20,144 bases of DNA from JBEKEX01 sp050013615 (GCA_050013615.1 JBEKEX010000021.1:1-20144), one strand, 5' to 3'; positions 1-6,207 are shown, counted from the first letter of the stretch. Notes: generated from the letters alone by a model not told the origin. Translations and numbers: made by a program.

Positions 1-202
1 GATCGACTCCCAGAACACAGACAGTACCAGAGTCTGGTTTGCGCAGACCCTCAAGGCATTCGACCGTTGTGGTCTTTCCTGCACCGTTCGGGCCGATGAT
101 CCCGAAGATCTCCCCCTCCCGAACCTCAAACGAAATGCCGTCCACCGCGTTGACAGCGCCGTAGCGTTTGCATAACCCTTCCACTTGCACGATCGTATCC
201 AT
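1..202 (-). CDS. ABC transporter ATP-binding protein (N-terminal 67 residues, cut by window edge)
   Basis: The first 67 residues of an ABC-type ATPase are visible. They open as MDTIVQVEGLCKRYG and carry the A-loop Tyr14 and a perfect Walker A motif GPNGAGKTT at residues 37-45, followed by the usual spacing to 'GLRKPDSG'. The Q-loop, signature and Walker B motifs lie outside the window. Such ATPases power export of drugs, lipids or peptides together with a membrane permease, which is not visible here. The ATG at 202-200 is preceded by GAGGAA. The gene lies 6 bp behind the winged-helix regulator gene, so the two are surely co-transcribed. The short N-terminal lead before the Walker A fits the DRA/NatA-like drug and Na+ exporter group, but subfamily and substrate cannot be fixed from this fragment. 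Confidence 0.9.
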   Translation of the reverse strand, partial: MDTIVQVEGLCKRYGAVNAVDGISFEVREGEIFGIIGPNGAGKTTTVECLEGLRKPDSGTVCVLGVD

Positions 203-208
203 TTTTCC

Positions 209-502
209 TCACTTGCTTTTCAAGATCGATTCCAGTGCAGCCACATGCTCCTGAAAAACCTGCCGACCTTCCGGGGTGGCCGCAACATAGGTGCGCGGTT
301 TTCGCTCCACAAAGGTCTTGTCGACGGCAATGTAGCCGGCCTCTTCCAGTTTACGCAGATGAGCGCCAAGATTACCAGCAGTGACCTCCAGCAGATCGCC
401 CAAATATGAGAAGTCCACCTCATTGCCCGGTTCCAGTGCAACCAAAGCGGCCATGATACGCAAGCGAACTGGCTGGTGGATGAGTTCGTTTAACTGAGCC
501 AT
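209..502 (-). CDS. Winged-helix transcriptional regulator (ArsR/MarR-like, small)
   Basis: A 97-residue winged-helix DNA-binding protein starting MAQLNELIHQPVRL. The sequence 'PVRLRIMAAL...FSYLGDLLEVTAGNLGAHLRKLEEAGYI' gives helix 1, the turn and the recognition helix. 'ERKPRTYVAATPEGRQVFQEHVAAL' gives the beta wing and a C-terminal helix. The pattern matches the winged-helix family (Pfam HTH_34-like) often found beside ABC exporters in Gram-positives and Chloroflexi. No metal-binding cysteines are seen. I chose the ATG at 502 because GAGGTGG sits just upstream. A start at 541 would overlap the upstream gene and add an unrelated tail. The gene is 4 bp behind the membrane-protein gene and 6 bp before the ABC ATPase gene. 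It probably represses this operon through the palindromes at 1091-1121. Confidence 0.85.
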   Translation of the reverse strand: MAQLNELIHQPVRLRIMAALVALEPGNEVDFSYLGDLLEVTAGNLGAHLRKLEEAGYIAVDKTFVERKPRTYVAATPEGRQVFQEHVAALESILKSK

Positions 503-506
503 GGGT

Positions 507-1076
507 TCACCACCTCGCCCGAATGTATAACGCCAGGGCAATCATCCCACCCCCACCCAGGACCGCCATCCACAAGTAGAAAATGCCTGGGAAAAAGAAA
601 TAGCCAATCAACGCCAGGGCAGCGACCGCCAGCGCCCATGAAGTGGTGGTGAATGACAGCAACAATCCCATTGCCATCTGCCCGATCATCAGGAACAAGA
701 CGATCATCAGGGTCAGTTGCTTCCCATCCGTCGGACGTGCCACCATGATGACGGCAATTGCAAATAAAACCAGAAACAGCCAAAAAAGGAGAACTCCCTT
801 CGCGGAAGCGTTAAATGTTGGGCTGTGAACGCGACTGCCCATCCTGTTACCCAGCAGAATGGACACTGCAGAACCCAAGATGCTGATCGTGACCCAGATC
901 GCTGCCACGATCCCGCCGGTCAGAAACTGGGTAGACAGGAATCCGACCAGCCAGATGATGCCCGTGATGATCAGCGTCACAAAGGCGCCGCTGCTGGCGA
1001 TCGAGTGGCGAGTCCGTTGCGTCACTTCTTGGATGGCTTTCAAAGCCTCTTCAGCTTCATTAGGAGAAACGTTCAT
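507..1076 (-). CDS. Six-helix integral membrane protein, unknown function
   Basis: A 189-residue protein with a soluble, acidic N-terminus (MNVSPNEAEEALKAIQEVTQRTRHSI). About six hydrophobic segments follow, near residues 29-50, 53-74, 92-113, 119-140, 143-163 and 165-185, and the protein ends in RARW. I do not recognise a named family. It is the first gene of a three-gene operon with the winged-helix regulator and the ABC ATPase. Small membrane proteins in this position are common in regulator-exporter operons and may be a sensor or accessory subunit. It is too small and lacks the soluble loops expected of a classical permease. The ATG at 1076 has no strong ribosome-binding site (TAGGTGATCAA precedes it). 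Function is inferred only from context. Confidence 0.8.
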   Translation of the reverse strand: MNVSPNEAEEALKAIQEVTQRTRHSIASSGAFVTLIITGIIWLVGFLSTQFLTGGIVAAIWVTISILGSAVSILLGNRMGSRVHSPTFNASAKGVLLFWLFLVLFAIAVIMVARPTDGKQLTLMIVLFLMIGQMAMGLLLSFTTTSWALAVAALALIGYFFFPGIFYLWMAVLGGGGMIALALYIRARW

Positions 1077-1090
1077 TTGATCACCTATTT

Positions 1091-1121
1091 ATAGAGTACT
1101 CTATGATACAGAGTATTCTAT
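1091..1121. promoter_or_regulatory. Two tandem palindromic operator copies
   Basis: ATAGAGTACTCTAT at 1091-1104 is a perfect 14-bp palindrome. ACAGAGTATTCTAT at 1108-1121 is the same word with two changes, starting 17 bp away. The second copy covers the predicted -10 box of the membrane protein-regulator-ABC operon and the first lies just downstream. A repressor bound here would block transcription. The obvious candidate is the winged-helix protein encoded second in the operon (inference). Confidence 0.7.
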
Positions 1122-1143
1122 ATAATAACTCAAATTTTGTCAA
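1115..1143 (-). promoter_or_regulatory. Sigma-70-type promoter of the ABC operon
   Basis: On the minus strand, TTGACA (1143-1138) and TAGAAT (1120-1115) are separated by exactly 17 bp. The start codon at 1076 lies about 39 bp beyond the -10 box. The palindromic operators overlap the -10 box and the region just downstream. Confidence 0.75.
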
Positions 1144-1341
1144 GAGGCAAATTTCCTTAAGTAGTTGGTATATATGGGAAATAGGTAGTGAAAAGGAATG
1201 TCACCTCCCCTGCCGGTTTCATGCATTTGTCAGGGATAATATAAAATAATGTTCGATTACTTTCTTTCGAAAATTTCCCCGTTCCGTAAATAATTCTTAT
1301 CAAAATGCTTCTGGACTTCTGTTTTAGTTTTTGTAAAACTC
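1144..1341. other. AT-rich intergenic stretch between divergent promoters
   Basis: The gap between the divergent genes is 327 bp, and its two ends are the promoters listed separately. In the 198 bp between them I see no gene, strong hairpin or repeat. The open frame on the minus strand across 1157-1543 has no recognisable protein content and overlaps the flavodoxin gene antisense. Confidence 0.5.
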
Positions 1342-1372
1342 TTGACTTGGAGTTGACTCCAAATAATATAAT
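1342..1372 (+). promoter_or_regulatory. MerR-type promoter with dyad, upstream of flavodoxin
   Basis: TTGACT (1342-1347) and a perfect TATAAT (1367-1372) are 19 bp apart, the over-long spacer typical of MerR-activated promoters. The spacer carries the dyad TTGGAGT-TG-ACTCCAA (1347-1362). The same dyad and spacing occur in front of the merR gene at 1971-2001, which ties the flavodoxin gene to that regulator. Confidence 0.85.
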
Positions 1373-1403
1373 GAAGTCTAGTCGTGATGAAAAAGGATTT
1401 GAT

Positions 1404-1931
1404 ATGAATGATTTAATTTTGATTGCATATTTTTCTCGAGCGGGCAACAATTTCGTGGGAGATAGCATTGTCAATTTACCTGTTGGCAACACTGAGGTCG
1501 TTGCAAAAATGATTGCGCAATTGTCCGGAGGTGAGCTATTCAAAATCGACCCGGTTAATCAATATTCAACCGACTACACCACTTGCACAAAAGAAGCGCA
1601 GAAAGATCTTCGCTCAAACGCAAGGCCGGAATTGGTTAAATACCTTGATAGCATTGCCAAATTCAACACGATCATTCTTGGTTATCCAAACTATTGGAGC
1701 ACCATGCCCATGCCGGTTTTTACTTTTCTTGAAAAATACGATTTTTCCGGTAAAACCATTCTGCCGTTCTGCACACATGAAGGCAGTGGCCTTGGAAACA
1801 GCGAAAGGGACATTGCAGCTCTATGCCCCGAGGCAAAGGTTTTGAAAGGTCTGGCAATCCGCGGTTCCAATGTGAATAACGTACATGAAGACGTAGTCCA
1901 TTGGCTAAGAAATGCAAATTTGATTGATTAA
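1404..1931 (+). CDS. Flavodoxin (Flavodoxin_4-like)
   Basis: A 175-residue flavodoxin-fold protein. The FMN-phosphate loop lies in 'AYFSRAGNN...GNTEVVAKMIA' (residues about 7-35) and contains the short insertion seen in the Flavodoxin_4 group. 'FKIDPVNQYSTDYTTC', 'ILGYPNYWSTMPMPVFTFLE' (isoalloxazine-binding loop with Tyr and Trp) and 'ILPFCTHEGSGLGNSERDI' follow, as in this family. It should carry electrons at low potential or act as a quinone/nitro-reducing flavoprotein in the cytoplasm. I chose the ATG at 1404 because AAAGGA lies 7 bp upstream. The longer frame from 1305 would run through the promoter. The gene is monocistronic, faces the merR operon and shares its operator, so it is probably induced by the same electrophile signal. 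Confidence 0.9.
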   Translation: MNDLILIAYFSRAGNNFVGDSIVNLPVGNTEVVAKMIAQLSGGELFKIDPVNQYSTDYTTCTKEAQKDLRSNARPELVKYLDSIAKFNTIILGYPNYWSTMPMPVFTFLEKYDFSGKTILPFCTHEGSGLGNSERDIAALCPEAKVLKGLAIRGSNVNNVHEDVVHWLRNANLID

Positions 1932-1970
1932 TTAAAAAGTTCGAGTTTGGTTGATTTGGTAATTTACCCC

Positions 1971-2001
1971 TTGACTTGGAGTTGACTCCAAGTGCTACAC
2001 T
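1971..2001 (+). promoter_or_regulatory. MerR-type autoregulated promoter with 18-bp dyad
   Basis: TTGACT (1971-1976) and TACACT (1996-2001) have a 19-bp spacer. The dyad CTTGGAGT-TG-ACTCCAAG (1975-1992) has two perfect 8-bp arms. This layout is the known operator form of the AdhR/NmlR branch of MerR regulators. The merR start codon is 19 bp beyond the -10 box. Confidence 0.88.
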
Positions 2002-2019
2002 GTTGCTTAGAGGTGAGCC

Positions 2020-2427
2020 ATGAAGATTGCAGAAGTAAGTGAACGATATGACATGCCGTCTGATACGTTGCGCTATTATGAACGTATTGGCCTAATTCCA
2101 CCCGTAAATCGAAATGGGAGCGGCATCAGAGATTATAACGAAACGGACGTGAAGCGGGTCGAATTTATCAAGTGCATGAGGAGCGCAGGGCTTCCCATTG
2201 AAGTGCTGATCGAATACATCGCATTGGTCCAACAAGGCGATAAAACCATCGAGGCCCGAAAAGAAATTCTGAAGGAGCAACGGGAATTACTTGTTGCCAG
2301 AATGAAGGAGATGCAAAGAACGCTGGCTCTCCTCGATCATAAGATCGAAGTATATGAAAACGGAACCTTAAAGCAAAAAGAGCAGGAAATCATCCAAACG
2401 GAAGATCAAGTCCCCGAAGCTTTTTGA
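2020..2427 (+). CDS. MerR-family regulator, AdhR/NmlR type (single-Cys electrophile sensor)
   Basis: A 135-residue MerR protein. The N-terminal winged helix 'MKIAEVSERYDMPSDTLRYYERIGLI' with the 'RDYNETDVKRVEFIKCMRSAGLPIEVLIEYI' segment is followed by a long dimerisation coiled coil (about 75-118) and a short acidic tail. It lacks the C-terminal cysteine cluster of metal sensors and SoxR but has Cys52. That is the position of the single reactive cysteine of B. subtilis AdhR, which senses aldehydes and other electrophiles. GAGGTGA precedes the ATG. The gene heads an operon with two aldo/keto reductases and a DUF2255 gene, and its promoter carries the matching dyad. It should distort the 19-bp-spaced promoters when modified, activating this operon and the flavodoxin gene. 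The inducer is inferred from family and neighbours. Confidence 0.9.
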   Translation: MKIAEVSERYDMPSDTLRYYERIGLIPPVNRNGSGIRDYNETDVKRVEFIKCMRSAGLPIEVLIEYIALVQQGDKTIEARKEILKEQRELLVARMKEMQRTLALLDHKIEVYENGTLKQKEQEIIQTEDQVPEAF

Positions 2428-2449
2428 TTAACAAAGTTCAGGAGTAAAC

Positions 2450-3415
2450 ATGCAAACGCGAAAACTTGGTAATAGCGGATTGGAAGTCTCAGCTCTTGGA
2501 TTGGGTTGTATGAGAATGAGTTTTGGCGACAAACCAACCGACAAACAAGAAATGATCACATTCCTTCATAAGGCAGTCGAGCACGGCATCACCTTCTTCG
2601 ACACCGCCGAAGTTTATGGACCGTTCACGAACGAGGAATTGGTGGGTGAAGCTTTGGAACCCTTCCACGGGAAGGTGGTCATCGCCACCAAGTTTGGGTG
2701 GAAGCACGACCCGGTCAAAGGCCCACATCCCAGCATGGGGCCGGACAGCCGTCCGGAGCAGATCAAGCGCGTGGCCGAGGCATCGCTTAAACGCCTGCGG
2801 GTCGAAGCGATCGATCTGTTTTACCAGCACAGGCCTGATCCTAATGTGCCAATCGAGGATGTGGCCGGGGCGGTGAAAGATCTGATCCAAGCCGGCAAAG
2901 TGAAGCATTTCGGCCTGTCTGAGTCGAACGCCGATCAGATTCGCCGTGCGCATGCGATTCAACCCGTCACTGCCCTGCAAAGCGAATATTCGATCTGGTG
3001 GCGAGCCATTGAAGATTCCATCCTGCCAACCTGCGAGGAACTGGGCATCGGATTGGTCCCTTATAGTCCACTGGGTCGTGGTTACCTGACCGGCAAGATT
3101 AACGAAAATACGACCTATGACAGTACCGATATCCGCAGCCACAATCCCCGCTTCACCTCGGAAGCAATCAAAGCCAACCGGGCGGTGATCGAGCTGCTTG
3201 ATAAGATTGCTTCTCAAAAAGGAGCCACCCCGGCACAGATTGCACTGGCCTGGCTGTTGGCGCAAAAACCCTGGATCGTGCCCATCCCGGGCTCACGCAA
3301 GATCGAGCGCCTTGAAGAAAACATCGGATCGGTTGACGTCAAACTGACTCCAGATGACCTCAGTAAGATCGACAACGCAATGTCACAGATCAAAGTGGTC
3401 GGCGACCGTTATTGA
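2450..3415 (+). CDS. Aldo/keto reductase (321 aa)
   Basis: A full-length NAD(P)H-dependent aldo/keto reductase with a (beta/alpha)8 barrel. The catalytic tetrad is complete: Asp51 and Tyr56 in 'FFDTAEVYGP', Lys81 in 'VVIATKFGW' and His127 in 'DLFYQHRPD'. The cofactor-binding end contains 'IPGSRKIERLEENIGS'. The opening 'MQTRKLGNSGLEVSALGLGCMRMS' is typical of the YhdN/AKR11-13-like group, which reduces methylglyoxal, other carbonyls and quinones. CAGGAG lies just before the ATG, 22 bp after merR. Its place directly behind an AdhR-like regulator supports a role in aldehyde detoxification in the cytoplasm. The exact substrate cannot be read from sequence. Confidence 0.93.
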   Translation: MQTRKLGNSGLEVSALGLGCMRMSFGDKPTDKQEMITFLHKAVEHGITFFDTAEVYGPFTNEELVGEALEPFHGKVVIATKFGWKHDPVKGPHPSMGPDSRPEQIKRVAEASLKRLRVEAIDLFYQHRPDPNVPIEDVAGAVKDLIQAGKVKHFGLSESNADQIRRAHAIQPVTALQSEYSIWWRAIEDSILPTCEELGIGLVPYSPLGRGYLTGKINENTTYDSTDIRSHNPRFTSEAIKANRAVIELLDKIASQKGATPAQIALAWLLAQKPWIVPIPGSRKIERLEENIGSVDVKLTPDDLSKIDNAMSQIKVVGDRY

Positions 3416-3477
3416 GGTGGTCTTTAGCTAAATAATAAAGAAAAACATGAATTGTAAAAACGTAAAGGAGTTAACCT

Positions 3478-3867
3478 ATGGCTACTTGGTCAAATGATGA
3501 GCTCACGAAAATTGGAATTGCTGAAGAACTGCAGCTCGCTTCATTGCGCAGTGACGGCACGTTGCGAAACCGGGTGACGATTTGGGTGGTCCGCCTTGGC
3601 GATGACCTCTACGTCCGATCCGCCAATGGGCGCACCTCCGGCTGGTTCCGTGGCACTCAGATGCGCCACGAAGGGCACATCCAGGCTGGCGGCGTCGACA
3701 AAGATGTCACCTTTGTGGAGGAAGCCAACGCCGATATCAATGCCCAGATCGATACCGCTTACCGCGCCAAGTACCACCAATATGATGCACAGTACGTCGA
3801 CCCCATGGTGACTCCTGAAGCAAGAGCTGCAACGATCAAATTCGTGCCGCGCCCAACAAACTCTTAA
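3478..3867 (+). CDS. DUF2255 family protein
   Basis: A 129-residue soluble protein. It shows the pattern of DUF2255: an opening 'MATWSNDELTKIGIAEELQLASLRSDG', then 'RVTIWVVRLGDDLYVRSANGRTSGWFRG', 'GHIQAGGVDKDVTFVEEA', 'NAQIDTAYRAKY' and 'MVTPEARAATIKFVPRP'. The fold is likely a small beta barrel related to split-barrel (nitroreductase/F420-type) proteins, but no biochemical role is established to my knowledge. AAGGAG sits 8 bp before the ATG. It lies 62 bp behind one aldo/keto reductase and 51 bp before the other, so it is most likely in the MerR-controlled operon. No membrane segment or cysteine is present. Confidence 0.85.
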   Translation: MATWSNDELTKIGIAEELQLASLRSDGTLRNRVTIWVVRLGDDLYVRSANGRTSGWFRGTQMRHEGHIQAGGVDKDVTFVEEANADINAQIDTAYRAKYHQYDAQYVDPMVTPEARAATIKFVPRPTNS

Positions 3868-3918
3868 TTATTGAGAACACAATTAATTTATAACAAACGA
3901 AAGCGGAGGTCAGGAAAT

Positions 3919-4923
3919 ATGAAAATCAAACGCTTAGGACGCACAGGCTTGAAAGTATCGGAAATCTGTCTTGGCACGATGACTTTTGGAAACCAGTGCG
4001 ACGAACCGACGTCACGTGCCATTATGGATAAAGCCTTCGAGCATGGCGTCACCTTCTTCGATACCGCGGATGTATATCCCCTTGGCGGCGCGCTGGAGAG
4101 CAATGGACGCACCGAAGAATACGTCGGCAACTGGCTCAAAGGACGGCGCGAACAGATCGTGCTGGCGACCAAGTTCGCTGGTGAAATGGGCGCCGGTCCT
4201 AATGACCGCGGCGGGTCGCGCAAGCACATCTTCCAGGCGGTCGAGGCCAGCCTGCGCCGCTTGCAGACCGACTACATCGACCTGTATCAGATGCATTTCC
4301 CCGATTTTGAAACGCCGCTCGATGAGACGTTGAGAGCATTGGATGACCTGGTTCACAGCGGCAAAGTGCGCTATATCGGCTGCTCTAACTATCCCGCCTG
4401 GTGGTTGACTAAAGCGCTGTGGTCCAGCGACAAACTGGGACTGGCGCGCTTCGATTCGGTGCAACCCCGCTACAATCTCCTGTTCCGTCACATTGAAGCA
4501 GAACTTTTGCAACTGGCTCTGGACCAAGGGCTTGGCGTAATCAGCTATAATCCGTTGGCGGGCGGCATGCTCACCGGTCGTTATCAGACCGGACAATCTG
4601 TCCAGGATGGAACACGTTTTGGACTTGAGAATGCCGGGCAGCTCTATCGTTCGCGCTATTGGCAAGAAACGCAGATGCAGGCGGTGGATCAGTTAAAACG
4701 GCTTTGTAATGAGCATAAGGTGTCGATCACTCAGGTGGCTCTCGCCTGGGTGCTGGCGCAGCCGGCAATTACCTCAGCCATCGTGGGTGCCAGTAAAGCC
4801 GAGCAACTGGATCAGTCGTTACCCGCCATCGATCTCACCCTCGATGAGCAAATTCTCGCAGCCTGCGATGATATCTGGTACCAGCTTCCCCGCGAGCGCA
4901 ACAAAGATATCGCGTACCGCTAG
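3919..4923 (+). CDS. Aldo/keto reductase, second copy (334 aa)
   Basis: A second aldo/keto reductase, clearly diverged from the first. Catalytic residues are Asp48 and Tyr53 ('FFDTADVYPLGG'), Lys85 ('VLATKFAGEM') and His126 ('DLYQMHFPD'). 'RYIGCSNYPAWW', 'SVQPRYNLLFRHIEAELL' and 'GVISYNPLAGGMLTG' are typical of the Tas/YajO/voltage-gated K-channel-beta-like group (AKR12/AKR6-related), and 'AIVGASKAEQLDQSL' forms the NADP-binding end. I chose the ATG at 3919 because GCGGAGG precedes it and the family begins 'MKIKRLGRTGLKVS'. The extra 16 codons upstream are not conserved-looking. It is the last gene of the MerR operon, followed by the hairpin terminator at 5017-5045. Confidence 0.92.
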   Translation: MKIKRLGRTGLKVSEICLGTMTFGNQCDEPTSRAIMDKAFEHGVTFFDTADVYPLGGALESNGRTEEYVGNWLKGRREQIVLATKFAGEMGAGPNDRGGSRKHIFQAVEASLRRLQTDYIDLYQMHFPDFETPLDETLRALDDLVHSGKVRYIGCSNYPAWWLTKALWSSDKLGLARFDSVQPRYNLLFRHIEAELLQLALDQGLGVISYNPLAGGMLTGRYQTGQSVQDGTRFGLENAGQLYRSRYWQETQMQAVDQLKRLCNEHKVSITQVALAWVLAQPAITSAIVGASKAEQLDQSLPAIDLTLDEQILAACDDIWYQLPRERNKDIAYR

Positions 4924-4943
4924 ATCTGCCAGGAGAAGCAGAT
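4924..4943 (+). other. Short hairpin directly after the reductase stop codon
   Basis: ATCTGC (4924-4929) and GCAGAT (4938-4943) pair across an 8-base loop, abutting the TAG stop. It is followed by TTTAAAAG, too short a T-run for a strong terminator. It may stabilise the 3' end. Confidence 0.35.
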
Positions 4944-5016
4944 TTAAAAGATTCGCTTTCTCAAAGCCTTTCATTCCCCGAATAAAAAGAAGCCCCGAAA
5001 GGGCATATGGTTTTGC

Positions 5017-5045
5017 AACGCCAGCGCAATGCTGGCGTTTTTATT
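5017..5045 (+). terminator. Rho-independent terminator of the MerR operon
   Basis: AACGCCAGC (5017-5025) pairs perfectly with GCTGGCGTT (5031-5039) across the loop GCAAT and is followed by TTTATT. It closes the operon ending at 4923. The hairpin and its 5' flank GGGCATATGG (5001-5010) are repeated downstream of the gene at 14570. Confidence 0.8.
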
Positions 5046-5073
5046 TCAGCTTGTTCCCTGGTTTTTCTCAAGT

Positions 5074-5236
5074 GATGCATCACCCTGGATTCAAAGCTAC
5101 CTTTACCCTACAATGGTCATTTCAGCTCCACTGCGCCAGGGGCTCAAGCCTGTCACTACCGTCTTGGCTGCCCCGATCAGGAAGTGAGACAAGGCGTAAA
5201 TCACAAACGAGATGATAATCGCCGATTACACTTTGG
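5074..5236 (-). pseudogene. Decayed 3' fragment of a VIT1/ferritin-VIT1 gene
   Basis: Read on the minus strand, 5236-5103 encodes a close copy of the last residues of the intact ferritin-VIT1 protein at 9857-11032. It runs SAIIISFVIYALSHFLIG, then AAKTVVTGLSPWRSGAEMTI, then VG and a stop. The similarity continues past the stop to about 5074. About 15 mismatches occur in about 120 aligned bases (hand count). The fragment has an in-frame TAA where the parent has a sense codon, no 5' part, and lacks 19 codons (57 bp) near the end. The deletion falls between two ATGG repeats of the parent (9867-9870 and 9924-9927), as expected from slippage or short-repeat recombination. It is a non-functional relic of a duplication or of an older VIT1 paralogue. 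Confidence 0.85.
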
Positions 5237-5264
5237 GTACTAACTCGACCACTGTATTCAAAAC

Positions 5265-5292
5265 AAACAGAGCGCTCAAGACTCTGTTTTTT
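5265..5292 (+). terminator. Hairpin with T-run
   Basis: AAACAGAG (5265-5272) pairs with CTCTGTTT (5282-5289) across nine bases, followed by more T residues. It lies between the VIT1 relic and the small membrane protein gene. On the minus strand the A-rich left arm gives a weaker T-run, so it may work in both directions. Confidence 0.6.
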
Positions 5293-5425
5293 CATTACCA
5301 TTCATCCAACCCTGATTGCGACGCCAGATATATAATATCCTCCAAACCAAGAAAGACATTGCTTGTATACTTTCTGGTGCAGTAATTGACATTGATGGAT
5401 TGCCATTCCAATCTGGAGGTTATTC

Positions 5426-5791
5426 ATGTATAACAATGACCTAAGACCGCGCGTTCATGTAAGGAACCCTGTTGGGACGTTCCTGGTGGCAATCGGCATG
5501 GCGCTGATTGTCGGCTTTGCGATTGGTTATTTCTTAACGAACCTCGTACCGGCAATTTCGACCGTGACGGCGCCTTTGGTTTGCACCAATGGGACGATGC
5601 AAACCCAGCGAACAACAACCTCGCAAAGCGCGGGCGAAGTCACAGTTCACTTCACTGCTTATTGCAACAATAACGGAACCCAAACCAATGTAACCAATCA
5701 ATTAACCACAACAAATGGGGCCATTTTCGCAGTTTTAACAGCCATCCTGGTGATCATTGTTCTCCTGATCTATTCATTATTCTCTGATTGA
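5426..5791 (+). CDS. Small two-helix membrane protein with two-Cys external loop
   Basis: A 121-residue protein with no family I recognise. A basic N-terminus (RPRVHVR) leads to a long hydrophobic helix at about 17-45. A polar Thr/Asn-rich loop follows (about 46-97) with Cys53 and Cys80, then a second very hydrophobic helix (about 98-118) and a short acidic end. The positive-inside rule puts both ends in the cytoplasm and the loop outside, where the two cysteines could form a disulfide. The loop contains repeated 'TTT', 'TQTNVTN' and 'NNNGT' words. CTGGAGG lies 8 bp before the ATG, so it is probably translated. Neighbours give no functional clue. Confidence 0.7.
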   Translation: MYNNDLRPRVHVRNPVGTFLVAIGMALIVGFAIGYFLTNLVPAISTVTAPLVCTNGTMQTQRTTTSQSAGEVTVHFTAYCNNNGTQTNVTNQLTTTNGAIFAVLTAILVIIVLLIYSLFSD

Positions 5792-5828
5792 ATAAATAAG
5801 CCATATTATTAATTGAAGGATGAAACCC

Positions 5829-6198
5829 ATGGATGTCAAAACATTGCGACGTGCAATGGCGGAACGCGTTACATTCAGCATCCTAGAAACCATCGATGTG
5901 TTCACCGGTGCCCGGACCGTGCTCAAGGAATTCGATTACGTCATCGAAGCGCCCAATTGGACACGCGACGGCAGACACCTGGTCTACAACAGCCTAGGAC
6001 GGATATGCCAGTATAAAGAATGTGAAGCAACTGGAAACCGGCTTTGCAGTCGACTGCAATAATGAATCCATGCGGATCTCGACCAACCTGAAACCTGCTC
6101 CGAGACGACGGCTTGAAATAAATTATTTTGTCGTTGGCACTTTGAACAAAGAAAAGTATTGGGCTCAATACCTCACCCTATTCATGGCTGATCTTTAG
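5829..6198 (+). pseudogene. Frameshifted, truncated TolB-like (PD40 beta-propeller) protein remnant
   Basis: From 5829 (GAAGGA upstream) a frame reads MDVKTLRRAMAERVTFSILE, then TIDVFTGARTVLKEFDYVIE and APNWTRDGRHLVYNSLGR. These are clear PD40/WD40-like blades of the TolB-type 'biopolymer transporter' family. At about 6012-6022 the homology moves to the next frame, continuing as 'LETGFAVDCNNESMRIS', which matches the family's 'DTGFA..CNNDHGIS' stretch. That frame runs on as 'NYFVVGTLNKEKYWAQYLTLFMADL' to a TAG at 6196-6198, without recognisable propeller repeats. A normal member is about 270-300 residues, so this one is both frameshifted and missing most of its blades. A sequencing error could explain the shift but not the missing part. 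Confidence 0.65.
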
Positions 6199-6207
6199 AC
6201 GTATCCC

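Noticed and set aside
1305..1403. Upstream extension of the flavodoxin gene
   Set aside because: These codons cover the MerR-type promoter and dyad, and the ATG at 1404 has a proper ribosome-binding site.
1157..1543. Open frame of 128 codons on the minus strand
   Set aside because: It runs antisense through the flavodoxin promoter and gene, has no ribosome-binding site and its translation is low-complexity without family features.
2489..3265. Long (258 codon) antisense frame over the first aldo/keto reductase
   Set aside because: It is a mirror of the third-position bias of the real gene and shows no protein family pattern.
4012..4665. Long (217 codon) antisense frame over the second aldo/keto reductase
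   Set aside because: It has the same origin. The sense strand has a complete catalytic tetrad and a ribosome-binding site.
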